Assembly (NCBI GenBank): GCA_029856295.1
Contig: JAHQWS010000159.1
Span: forward strand, 1-5,842
DNA from: Promethearchaeia archaeon
GTDB taxonomy: Archaea; Asgardarchaeota; Lokiarchaeia; Sigyniarchaeales; SOKP01
Length of the DNA stretch: 5,842 nt
Direction of reading: 5' to 3'
Below, piece after piece: positions 1 through 5,713 of the stretch. The translations under genes and the position numbers were made by a program. The notes beneath the pieces are model-generated. The model made no database searches. It saw only the letters and a program-made list of their open reading frames with translations, and was not told the origin of the DNA. Each line of letters begins with the position of its first letter. Position 1 is the stretch's first letter.

Positions 1-37
1 TATTTTTTGGTTAAATGATTTAATTGATCTCTGAATA

Positions 38-47
38 TTTTTTTTTT
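38..47 (+). terminator. T10 tract, possible archaeal-type terminator of a gene left of the window
   Basis: Ten consecutive T residues on the + strand, preceded by a T6 tract at 4-9. Archaeal RNA polymerase commonly stops at oligo-T on the non-template strand without a hairpin. No coding frame enters from the left, so any transcript ended here would come from a gene outside the window. In AT-rich non-coding DNA a T tract can also arise by chance. Confidence 0.35.
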
Positions 48-50
48 GTT

Positions 51-139
51 AGAACAATATAATTCCATTGATTTACGTTCCACAGTATTTGTTACATTGA
101 TCCTAATGCTTCTTTAAATAATAGAACAATATCCATTGA
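51..139. repeat. Pair of split direct repeats (agaacaatat + ccattga)
   Basis: The string agaacaatat occurs at 51-60 and again at 123-132. In both places it is followed by ccattga (65-71 and 133-139). The first copy has four extra bases (aatt) between the halves and the second has none. The two copies start 72 bp apart in the leader of the dehydrogenase gene. They could be binding sites for a regulator or relics of a duplication; the sequence does not show which. Confidence 0.45.
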
Positions 140-191
140 AAATAAAGAACATAAAAATATGCTTTTAAATTTATGAATAAAATTTTACCTT

Positions 192-215
192 AAAACCTAT
201 TAAAAAACCTATTAA
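192..215. repeat. Perfect 12-bp tandem duplication (aaaacctattaa x2)
   Basis: The 12-mer aaaacctattaa occupies 192-203 and 204-215 exactly, a little more than one helical turn per copy. It ends 17 bp before a TATA-like element (233-240) that probably serves the dehydrogenase gene, so it is well placed for a regulator or for B-recognition contacts. Slippage in low-complexity DNA is an equally good explanation. Confidence 0.6.
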
Positions 216-227
216 ATCTAAATTCGT

Positions 228-241
228 TATAGTTTAATATT
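228..241 (+). promoter_or_regulatory. Candidate TATA-box region of the dehydrogenase gene
   Basis: The stretch contains tttaatat (233-240), 33-40 bp before the ATG at 273. With the usual archaeal spacing of about 25 bp from TATA centre to start site, transcription would begin near 262 and leave a leader of about 11 bases with no Shine-Dalgarno sequence. The region is so AT-rich that other TATA-like strings (for example 162-173) cannot be excluded. Confidence 0.3.
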
Positions 242-272
242 ATTCAAAAAAAATAGAAGCTAACCATATCTT

Positions 273-1337
273 ATGAAAAAAATAATCGCAATTACTAAAG
301 GTGATGGAATTGGGCCCGAAGTTGTAGAAGAAGGCATCAAGATCTTGAAAATTATTTCCGACTATACTGAGTTTGAATTTGAATTTCAGGAAGCTCTCGC
401 CGGTGGCGCTGTATGGAAAAAATACGGTGAAAGCTTACCCGAAAAGTCATTTGAAACAATAAAAACTTCTGATGCGTTATTATTCGGGGCTATTGGAATC
501 CCTGGTTTACCACAAGGAGTTGCCGAAATTGCCATATTAAAGATAAGACAGGGTTTAGACTTATACGTTAATTTAAGGCCAATTAAATTATATGACGCAT
601 TAAAGGATCGTTGTCCTTTAAAAGATGAATATATCGGAGAAGGAATAGATATCACTTTTGTAAGAGAAAATACTGAGGGGCTTTATAAGAATATTGGTGA
701 ATTAAAGGAAGATGAGGCCCATAATATAATGTTGTATACTCGAAAAGGTTGCGAACGTATAATTAAATATGCTTTTGAGTTTGCTAAGAGAATGGGACAT
801 AAGAAAGTTACTTCAGTTGATAAGGCAAATATCTTAAAACCTAGTATGTTATGGCGTAAAATTTTCCATGAAATTGCTTCTGATTATTCAGATCTCCAAA
901 CCGAAGATATTTATATCGATGCATTCTGTCAATGGCTAATTAGAACCCCATATTCCTACCAAACTGTGGTAACAGGAAATATGTTTGGAGATATTGCAAG
1001 TGATGAGGGTGCTTTCCTAATTGGTAGTTTGGGTATGGCATCTAGTGGAAATATACACCCTGGAAAAGTGTCGATGTATGAGCCAATACATGGGTCTGCT
1101 CCAGATATAGCCGGTAAAGGCATAGCTAACCCAATTGGTACCATTTTAAGCGTAAAGCTCATGATGCAGGAATCATTTGGACAAGTAGAGGTAGGTAATA
1201 AAATTGAGGGAAGTATAGAAGATGCTCTGAAAGAGGGTAGAACTAAAGATATAGAAAATCCAATTCTTAAAACTCTCTCAACCCAAGAAATGGGAAATTT
1301 AATTTCTAAAAAACTTAAATCCCGCCTTAAGAAATAG
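273..1337 (+). CDS. NAD-dependent isopropylmalate/isocitrate dehydrogenase family protein, LeuB-like
   Basis: A 354-residue beta-decarboxylating dehydrogenase, the family's normal length. The N-terminus has GDGIGPE (10-16). Substrate arginines are R92, R102 and R131; catalytic Y138 lies in RENTEGLY and K184 in DKANILKP; metal-binding aspartates are D216, D240 and D244, the last two in GNMFGDIASDEGA. The cofactor loop HGSAPDIAG (273-281) has Asp278, the NAD-type residue, rather than the Lys-Tyr pair of NADP isocitrate dehydrogenases. Aligned by hand to Thermus IPMDH, E85, I88 and L89 fall where it has E87, L90 and L91, the pocket for the isopropyl group, while the Ser and Asn used by isocitrate dehydrogenase are absent. 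This favours 3-isopropylmalate dehydrogenase (leucine synthesis, cytosolic), but homoisocitrate-, methylmalate- or tartrate-type activity remains possible because no leuA/leuC/leuD neighbour is present. The gene stands alone on the + strand, with stop TAG, and converges on the gene at 1348. Confidence 0.92.
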   Translation: MKKIIAITKGDGIGPEVVEEGIKILKIISDYTEFEFEFQEALAGGAVWKKYGESLPEKSFETIKTSDALLFGAIGIPGLPQGVAEIAILKIRQGLDLYVNLRPIKLYDALKDRCPLKDEYIGEGIDITFVRENTEGLYKNIGELKEDEAHNIMLYTRKGCERIIKYAFEFAKRMGHKKVTSVDKANILKPSMLWRKIFHEIASDYSDLQTEDIYIDAFCQWLIRTPYSYQTVVTGNMFGDIASDEGAFLIGSLGMASSGNIHPGKVSMYEPIHGSAPDIAGKGIANPIGTILSVKLMMQESFGQVEVGNKIEGSIEDALKEGRTKDIENPILKTLSTQEMGNLISKKLKSRLKK

Positions 1338-1347
1338 TTTTAAAGTA

Positions 1348-2010
1348 TTAAGGTATAGCAATAACAATTTTCATGGGAAAAAAAACGCCAATTACATCAG
1401 TTTTCATAATGTTATATTCGGCTCTTTTTATGGAATCTTCCACATATATTGGTCTGCAGCTTGCAAAGCTTTGAAAAGTCCTATGAGACCATTCATATAG
1501 CTTAACTCCCAAAGATTCTTCACGCCCTTCTCTTGGAATACTGACTACACATAATCTTCCAGTAGGTTTTAAAACTCTTTTAATTTCATTTAGGACAATT
1601 GGAATATCAGGAGTATCAAATAATTCTAATGTGCTAGCCATGTATACCACATCAAAATAGTTTTCCTTATATGGTAAATTTCTTGCGTCGCCTTCTTCTA
1701 CTTTCACATTAAAGATGTGATTTTTAGCTAAATTCTTTTTAGTAATTTTTACCATTTCGGGGGTTAAATCAATGCCGTATACTTCTCCCGTTTCGCCTAC
1801 GGCTTTGGAAATTTCAATTAATGCCGTACCTCTACCAAATCCAATTTCTAATACTTTTTCACCCATCTGGAGTTTTAAAAGCTCAAGACTTCTTTTTCTT
1901 AATGATTTTTCTGACTTTTCAATTAAACTCATGAATTTACTAAATTTAGTATACATTCGTTTCATCGCTGTATCATCCGCTCTTACTCTTAAAACTCTTT
2001 TCTTATTCAT
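1348..2010 (-). CDS. Class I SAM-dependent methyltransferase, UbiE/MenG-like (Methyltransf_11 type)
   Basis: A soluble Rossmann-fold methyltransferase. Numbered from the in-frame GTG at 2019, motif I is VLEIGFGRGT (56-65), the acidic end of strand 2 is GIDLTPEM (82-89), GDARNLPY (110-117) follows, and post-motif strand 4 is FDVVYMASTLELFDTPDIP (122-140), then RVLKPTGRLCVVSI (148-161). The tail has LYEWSHRTF and CRPIYV (188-193), typical of a widespread archaeal and bacterial group annotated only as methyltransferase. The substrate is unknown. It has just two cysteines (157, 188) and lacks the cysteine triad of arsenite methyltransferase ArsM. I chose ATG at 2010 because a TATA-like palindrome (2034-2043) is centred 28 bp upstream; GTG at 2019 would add three residues. 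It is the last gene of the minus-strand block and is in the same frame as the preceding gene, separated by one TAG and 15 sense codons. Confidence 0.88.
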   Translation of the reverse strand: MNKKRVLRVRADDTAMKRMYTKFSKFMSLIEKSEKSLRKRSLELLKLQMGEKVLEIGFGRGTALIEISKAVGETGEVYGIDLTPEMVKITKKNLAKNHIFNVKVEEGDARNLPYKENYFDVVYMASTLELFDTPDIPIVLNEIKRVLKPTGRLCVVSIPREGREESLGVKLYEWSHRTFQSFASCRPIYVEDSIKRAEYNIMKTDVIGVFFPMKIVIAIP

Positions 2011-2033
2011 ATCTTTCACATAAGTAATTAGTT

Positions 2034-2043
2034 CTATAAATAG
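2034..2043 (-). promoter_or_regulatory. TATA-like palindrome ctatttatag before the last methyltransferase
   Basis: On the minus strand the 36-45 bp gap between genes contains ctatttatag, near-symmetrical and centred 28 bp upstream of ATG 2010. This is the spacing expected for an archaeal TATA box driving a leaderless transcript. It would let the last gene be transcribed apart from the operon. It rests on spacing and composition only. Confidence 0.35.
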
Positions 2044-2055
2044 ATTGCCTTTAAA

Positions 2056-2829
2056 CTAAAACCTCATATAATCTACATTTCCTCTTTCAGGAATAGTTGA
2101 ATACTTATTAAATCGAGCTCTTAAACGATCCTGAGGCATACCAAACCTCCATAACCAATATATAAAAAACCAAATCATTATAACCCTAAGAAAACCATAT
2201 TTTTCAAATCTTCTTGTGGAAGTCAATACAGCAGAAGGAGTACATAGGATTTTCCGCCTCCCATATTTCTTTAAGCGGCGGCTAAAATCAAAATCCTCAC
2301 AAATCCACAGAGGCTTGAAACCATTTAATTCTTCAAAAATAGACTTGCGAACAAAAATTGCATTATCACCGGGAAATGATTTAAAAAATTTAACGAGCCA
2401 ATTACCCATTCCTTCCCATAAATAATTCATGAATTTGAGAAAACTAGTTCGCTTTAAATTAGGATTCCAATTCCAGTTTTTCTTAAAGCCACCACCTATT
2501 TTAGCGGAATCTTTCATATTATGCATTATGCTTATGAACGCATTTTCGGGTAAAATTGTATCAGCATGCAGGAAAAGCAAAATATCTCCTCTTGCAATTT
2601 TTGCTCCCTCATTAAGTTGTTTATATCTGCTGGGTAGACCTACAACCACTCTATCGGCTAATCTTTTAGCTACTTCAATGGTACCGTCCTTTGAACTCCC
2701 ATCACTAACAATGATTTCAACCGGAATGGAATTACCTGAATTGATTTGGGTAGCTTGTCTTACTGCTGTAATTGTCTTTTCTAAATTTTCAATTTCATTA
2801 AGTGTAATGATAATGATACTAACTAACAT
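2056..2829 (-). CDS. Glycosyltransferase family 2, TIGR04283 type (rSAM-associated 'transferase 2')
   Basis: A 257-residue GT-A fold glycosyltransferase. The N-terminus VSIIIITLNEIENL (3-16) and VSDGSSKDGT (41-50) form the nucleotide-sugar site. YKQLNEGAKIARGDILLF (69-86) leads into FLHADT (86-91), which carries the DXD-like acidic residue. Further on come GDNAIFVRKSIFEELNGF and ICEDFDFSRRLKKYG, with the acidic ED pair, then STRRFEKYG. A hydrophobic stretch, IMIWFFIYWLWRFG, near the C-terminus could lie on or in the membrane; the family usually has such a segment. Proteins of this type are named for their link to radical SAM arsenosugar-type clusters. The preceding gene, the matching 'transferase 1', ends 14 bp upstream, so the pair is surely co-transcribed. 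No Shine-Dalgarno sequence is seen. Stop is TAG, unlike the TAA of the other minus-strand genes. Donor and acceptor are not predictable. Confidence 0.9.
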   Translation of the reverse strand: MLVSIIIITLNEIENLEKTITAVRQATQINSGNSIPVEIIVSDGSSKDGTIEVAKRLADRVVVGLPSRYKQLNEGAKIARGDILLFLHADTILPENAFISIMHNMKDSAKIGGGFKKNWNWNPNLKRTSFLKFMNYLWEGMGNWLVKFFKSFPGDNAIFVRKSIFEELNGFKPLWICEDFDFSRRLKKYGRRKILCTPSAVLTSTRRFEKYGFLRVIMIWFFIYWLWRFGMPQDRLRARFNKYSTIPERGNVDYMRF

Positions 2830-2843
2830 CTCAATATAATATT

Positions 2844-3632
2844 TTATTTTTTACCTATTTTCCGATTTCTCGTTTTATCTTTAATATCTTTAATATATAA
2901 ACCAAGTTCGTTAATAATTTTAGCTGTATAATTTGGGTAAAAAAATCCACTATACGCTTTGCTAACTGAAAGTGCCTCTATATAAGCAATTAAAGAGACT
3001 AAATCTTCTTCAAGATCAATATCCCCAAACGCGGGCAATAAAGTTAAATCAATTCCCTTAGTTTTACAAAAGCTCGAAAATTGGATAATCTCAACACCAC
3101 CCCTAAATAATTGGTACTCTGTGAACCATCTATAATCAAATTCTTGATTAATACCTACGAGATAAATGCCTCCACCGTTAGCCGGCCCTATTACTACTTT
3201 TTTTTTAGTATTTTTGCTAGATAACGATTCAAAAGTTTTATTTAATAATTTAGGGTCCAGATATGGAAGATCTGATCCTAATACAATTAAATTACTAGGT
3301 CCTATTTTAAGGGCTGATTTAACTACAGAACCAAATCTTTCATCAAAATTTGCGCCTTCTTGCAAAATGTATTTAACTGATTTGTTTAAATTCCCATCCT
3401 TTCGTATATTTTCAACGATATTCTTTAAAGCAGATTGCTGATTTTGAGGTATATAACCAATGTAAATTTGATCAGCTTGACTTTTAGAAGAGAGAGAAAG
3501 AGTATCTTTTAACATTGCCTCAGCGATCAAAGCTGCATCGTTCTCAGATAAACATGTATTCTGGGTAAGACGAGTTTTGACTAAACCCGGAATGGGTACT
3601 TTTGAAAAAATTAATACTATATTTTGAGGCAT
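2844..3632 (-). CDS. DUF2064/TIGR04282 family transferase (rSAM-associated 'transferase 1', nucleotidyltransferase fold)
   Basis: A 262-residue protein of the GT-A/MobA-like nucleotidyltransferase fold. FSKVPIPGLVKTRL (9-22) is the family's N-terminal signature (usual pattern F.K.P.PG.vKTRL). EGANFDERF (92-100) and the metal-site Asp121 in GSDLPYLDP match family positions. GPANGGGIYLVG (149-160) aligns with the usual GPa.DGGYyLiG, but the Asp of DGGY is Gly here. LLPAFGDIDLEEDL is the conserved end of the core. About 45 further residues, including YTAKIINELG and a lysine-rich tail encoded partly by a tandem 9-bp repeat (2877-2894), extend beyond it. NCBI names the family an arsenosugar biosynthesis glycosyltransferase; direct biochemical proof is thin. 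It starts 26 bp after the preceding methyltransferase and ends 14 bp before the family-2 transferase, and acts in the cytosol, probably with that partner. Confidence 0.88.
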   Translation of the reverse strand: MPQNIVLIFSKVPIPGLVKTRLTQNTCLSENDAALIAEAMLKDTLSLSSKSQADQIYIGYIPQNQQSALKNIVENIRKDGNLNKSVKYILQEGANFDERFGSVVKSALKIGPSNLIVLGSDLPYLDPKLLNKTFESLSSKNTKKKVVIGPANGGGIYLVGINQEFDYRWFTEYQLFRGGVEIIQFSSFCKTKGIDLTLLPAFGDIDLEEDLVSLIAYIEALSVSKAYSGFFYPNYTAKIINELGLYIKDIKDKTRNRKIGKK

Positions 3633-3635
3633 TAT

Positions 3636-3643
3636 AAAAAAAA
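3636..3643 (-). other. T8 tract inside the operon, possible weak termination or pausing site
   Basis: On the minus (coding) strand eight T residues run from 3643 to 3636, between the methyltransferase stop codon and the ATG at 3632. Oligo-T is the archaeal stop signal, so some transcripts may end here and lower expression of the two transferases and last methyltransferase. It may be only AT-rich spacer. Confidence 0.2.
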
Positions 3644-3658
3644 TGAAGATTATTAATT

Positions 3659-4477
3659 TTAAGGTTTATTAGCGATCCATAACCCTCTACTAACTCTCTT
3701 TTCATGAGCAGCTTTATGCCAAGCTAATACACCATTTTCTGCCGCTTCATATAGTTCTAGTCCAAAACCTTTTTCTATATTTTCTTTATTATCTTGAAGG
3801 ATACTAACATAAATATCCATGTGTTTCGCAAAATCTTTACCTAAGTCCTCTTTTTCAATGAGCTTATATCCAGTATTTTCAATAATTTTGGCATATCCGT
3901 CTAAGGTCTGCAGATCTGGAAATACCATGAATTCCATTAGAAAATCAGATTCTTCTTCAGTAGGCAAAACTGGCCCCCAGATCCAATCAGTAAAGGCTAA
4001 CATTCCTCCAGATTTCAAAACACGCCAAGCTTCCTCAATTAAGCGAGCTTTATCCCTTATATAACACCACGCATCTTGTCCCCAAACAATATCGAAAGTA
4101 TTGGCATGGGCGGGAATATCTAAACCCGATCCAACTCTGTATTCGATTTTATTTGCATATGGCTTACCCTCAGTTCTCTTTTTAGCTTCCTCAACTATTT
4201 CTGGAGTAATATCAAGCCCTACAACATTGATCTTATATTTTTCTGCTAATTGTCGAGCAGGTCCCCCTAGTGCAGAGCAAATATCCAGCAGGATGAAATT
4301 TTCTTCAGCTTTTTCGACACCAGCTTTCTTTGCTAAAATATCCGTTTGTTCTGCACCACCTACATGGATTTGTTCTCCCATGAGAAGCTCCCATAACTGC
4401 CCTCCAGGACCGGCATAAACTTCACTTACATCATTAACAGAGAAATCATATTTTTTATGTTCCGCCATAATTATCAT
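3659..4477 (-). CDS. SAM-dependent methyltransferase resembling sarcosine/dimethylglycine N-methyltransferases
   Basis: A 272-residue cytosolic class I methyltransferase. An N-terminal cap motif, VYAGPGGQLWELLMGEQIHVGG (20-41), resembles the WGGEDIHVG-type cap of glycine/sarcosine/dimethylglycine methyltransferases. Motif I is LLDICSALGGPAR (63-75), the SAM-ribose acid is D89 in VVGLDIT, GSGLDIP (116-122) follows, then FDIVWGQDAWCYI (128-140) and RVLKSGGMLAFTDWIWG (152-168). FPDLQTLDGYAKIIENTGY and the C-terminal WHKAAHEKRVSRGLWIANKP belong to the same group. The only cysteines are 67 and 138, so it is not a standard ArsM. The substrate could be an amine or another small molecule; the resemblance does not prove betaine synthesis. 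ATG at 4477 has a TATA-like box 25 bp upstream; ATG at 4468 (MAEHKK) is a fair alternative. It is second in the block, 97 bp after the radical SAM gene. Confidence 0.9.
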   Translation of the reverse strand: MIIMAEHKKYDFSVNDVSEVYAGPGGQLWELLMGEQIHVGGAEQTDILAKKAGVEKAEENFILLDICSALGGPARQLAEKYKINVVGLDITPEIVEEAKKRTEGKPYANKIEYRVGSGLDIPAHANTFDIVWGQDAWCYIRDKARLIEEAWRVLKSGGMLAFTDWIWGPVLPTEEESDFLMEFMVFPDLQTLDGYAKIIENTGYKLIEKEDLGKDFAKHMDIYVSILQDNKENIEKGFGLELYEAAENGVLAWHKAAHEKRVSRGLWIANKP

Positions 4478-4495
4478 ACTTAAACGTATAATATT

Positions 4496-4523
4496 TCATT
4501 ATAAAACGGTGTAAGTTTTAAAT
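4496..4523 (-). promoter_or_regulatory. Candidate internal promoter before the second gene of the block
   Basis: The 97-bp gap after the radical SAM gene holds two TATA-like strings on the minus strand: gttttataatg (about 4497-4507), centred 25 bp before ATG 4477, and atttaaaactt (4513-4523), an 11-mer repeated exactly before the radical SAM gene. The gap is the widest in the block, which makes a separate start for the downstream four genes plausible. Confidence 0.35.
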
Positions 4524-4574
4524 ATTTAGTCTATTAATTATAGATTTCCTTAATTCTTAAGAAACGAAGAGTGA

Positions 4575-5666
4575 TTAATCTTCAATTTTCTTTATAATTT
4601 TAGGTGAGAATTGGTAGCATTTTGGATCAGCGGCCAAGATATCTCCCGCATAATAATAGGCGCTACTCCGGCATCCGAAACAAAATGAATTATTAGAACA
4701 GCTGCTACAATTTCCTGGAAGCTTTGAGGTATCTCTAAAATCTAAAAATAGCAATCTGTTCTTTTTTTCTTCAACGAGTTCTTCTAATTTCTTCTCGTGT
4801 ACATTCCCGAATTCTTTTGTCCTAATTACAGAACATGGCGTTAACCATCCCTCTGAAGTTACACAGACAACGGTACCGCAATAAAATTTGGATACATCCA
4901 TAGGACCGCATGAAGGGTCATCCGGATAATTAACGCGATCGCGATGAGCAAACGCATCTTTTATTTGGGGAATCGTGGGCTCCCAGGATTTATTAGCATT
5001 GCGATGGATTACCGGATTAAATAACGTTAAGCAGGTTTTTATGTTAAATTTTTCTTGCATATATGAAATCATTCCCTTAGCATCACCCGATGATAGTGGT
5101 GAAGTATATGTTATACAATTAACCATTGCATTCGGATCCTTACCGGCAGAGATGGTATTTTTAATACCTTTTAAAATAAGGTTTATATTATTAGTATCTC
5201 CATCGCATCCTTCGCCACCATGCAGGAGCATATATAATTCTGGATCGAGGGTATCCAGGTGTGTTGAAATAAACCCATCCTTAGAAATTTCAACTGCGTT
5301 CTCTGCTATGTCTGGATTGGCTAAAGGAATGCCGCTTGTCCATATATTATTAATAAATCCTAATTCCAATGCATAAGCACAGAGTTCATACCAATCACTT
5401 CGCACTAAAGGGTCGCCCCCCAGCCAATCAATCATCCTTACTTCCATTTTAGCTGCGGATTCTAATAATTCCCTAATTTTTTCTGAGGTCATTCCCTGCG
5501 GACTATCCGGTTTACTTCCAACATAACAATAGTCGCATAATTGAGGACATCTTAAAGTTGATTCTATTTGAAGGATAAAGATTTTTCCATCTTCAAAATA
5601 CTGTTTCTGTAAATCAATATCTGCCGCCATGCCTGCGTGGGCAAGGGGAACATCTTCATGTTTCAT
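4575..5666 (-). CDS. Radical SAM/SPASM domain protein of unknown substrate
   Basis: A 363-residue iron-sulfur enzyme. The SAM-cluster motif is CPQLCDYC (C40, C44, C47; CX3CX2C), followed by the SAM-binding GGDP (83-86). The C-terminal SPASM domain has C263, G273 and C278 in the spacing C-x9-G-x4-C, then C320-x2-C323-x5-C329-x2-C332 and C350, enough for two auxiliary 4Fe-4S clusters; C253 and C268 are extra. The ending CFGCRSSAYYYAGDILAADPKCY recalls the CxGCRARAYAxTGD pattern of the heme-biosynthesis AhbC/AhbD/NirJ group, but overall family membership is unclear. It is not ArsS, which has CxxxCxxC followed by a DUF3641 domain instead of SPASM. It heads the five-gene block and probably provides the radical step. 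ATG 5666 lies about 20 bp after a TATA-like box, suggesting a leaderless mRNA. Oxygen-sensitive chemistry implies an anaerobic host. Confidence 0.9.
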   Translation of the reverse strand: MKHEDVPLAHAGMAADIDLQKQYFEDGKIFILQIESTLRCPQLCDYCYVGSKPDSPQGMTSEKIRELLESAAKMEVRMIDWLGGDPLVRSDWYELCAYALELGFINNIWTSGIPLANPDIAENAVEISKDGFISTHLDTLDPELYMLLHGGEGCDGDTNNINLILKGIKNTISAGKDPNAMVNCITYTSPLSSGDAKGMISYMQEKFNIKTCLTLFNPVIHRNANKSWEPTIPQIKDAFAHRDRVNYPDDPSCGPMDVSKFYCGTVVCVTSEGWLTPCSVIRTKEFGNVHEKKLEELVEEKKNRLLFLDFRDTSKLPGNCSSCSNNSFCFGCRSSAYYYAGDILAADPKCYQFSPKIIKKIED

Positions 5667-5680
5667 ATAGCAACCACATA

Positions 5681-5691
5681 AAGTTTTAAAT
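5681..5691 (-). promoter_or_regulatory. Candidate TATA box of the radical SAM gene (atttaaaactt)
   Basis: Minus-strand atttaaaactt is centred 20 bp upstream of ATG 5666, close to the distance for a leaderless or nearly leaderless archaeal transcript. The same 11-mer recurs at 4513-4523 before the next gene. A stronger-looking TATA string, gtttataaaatt (about 5721-5732), lies farther upstream inside the inverted repeat and would give a leader of about 35 bases. Confidence 0.35.
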
Positions 5692-5713
5692 TTAATTCTA
5701 AAATATCGAAATT

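Noticed and set aside
1..272. Search of the left leader for RNA genes, riboswitches or partial coding sequence
   Set aside because: Stops occur frequently in all frames, no tRNA-like stems or conserved aptamer cores are visible, and composition is very AT-rich; only repeats, T tracts and TATA-like strings were found.
386..655. Open frames of 68-136 codons antisense to, or in other frames of, the six main genes (for example 386-655 minus, 2429-2839 plus, 4975-5376 plus)
   Set aside because: Each lies wholly or almost wholly inside a gene with strong family motifs, and their translations show no recognisable domain and have the serine/proline/isoleucine-rich look of shadow frames.
1292..1323. 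Possible hairpin ggga..ttta / taaa..tccc with an A6 loop near the dehydrogenase 3' end
   Set aside because: It lies within the coding sequence, the stem is short and bulged, and no T tract follows on the + strand, so it is not supported as a terminator.
2877..2894. Tandem 9-bp repeat (atctttaat x2)
   Set aside because: It is in-frame coding sequence for the lysine-rich IKDIKD tail of transferase 1; a small slippage event explains it.
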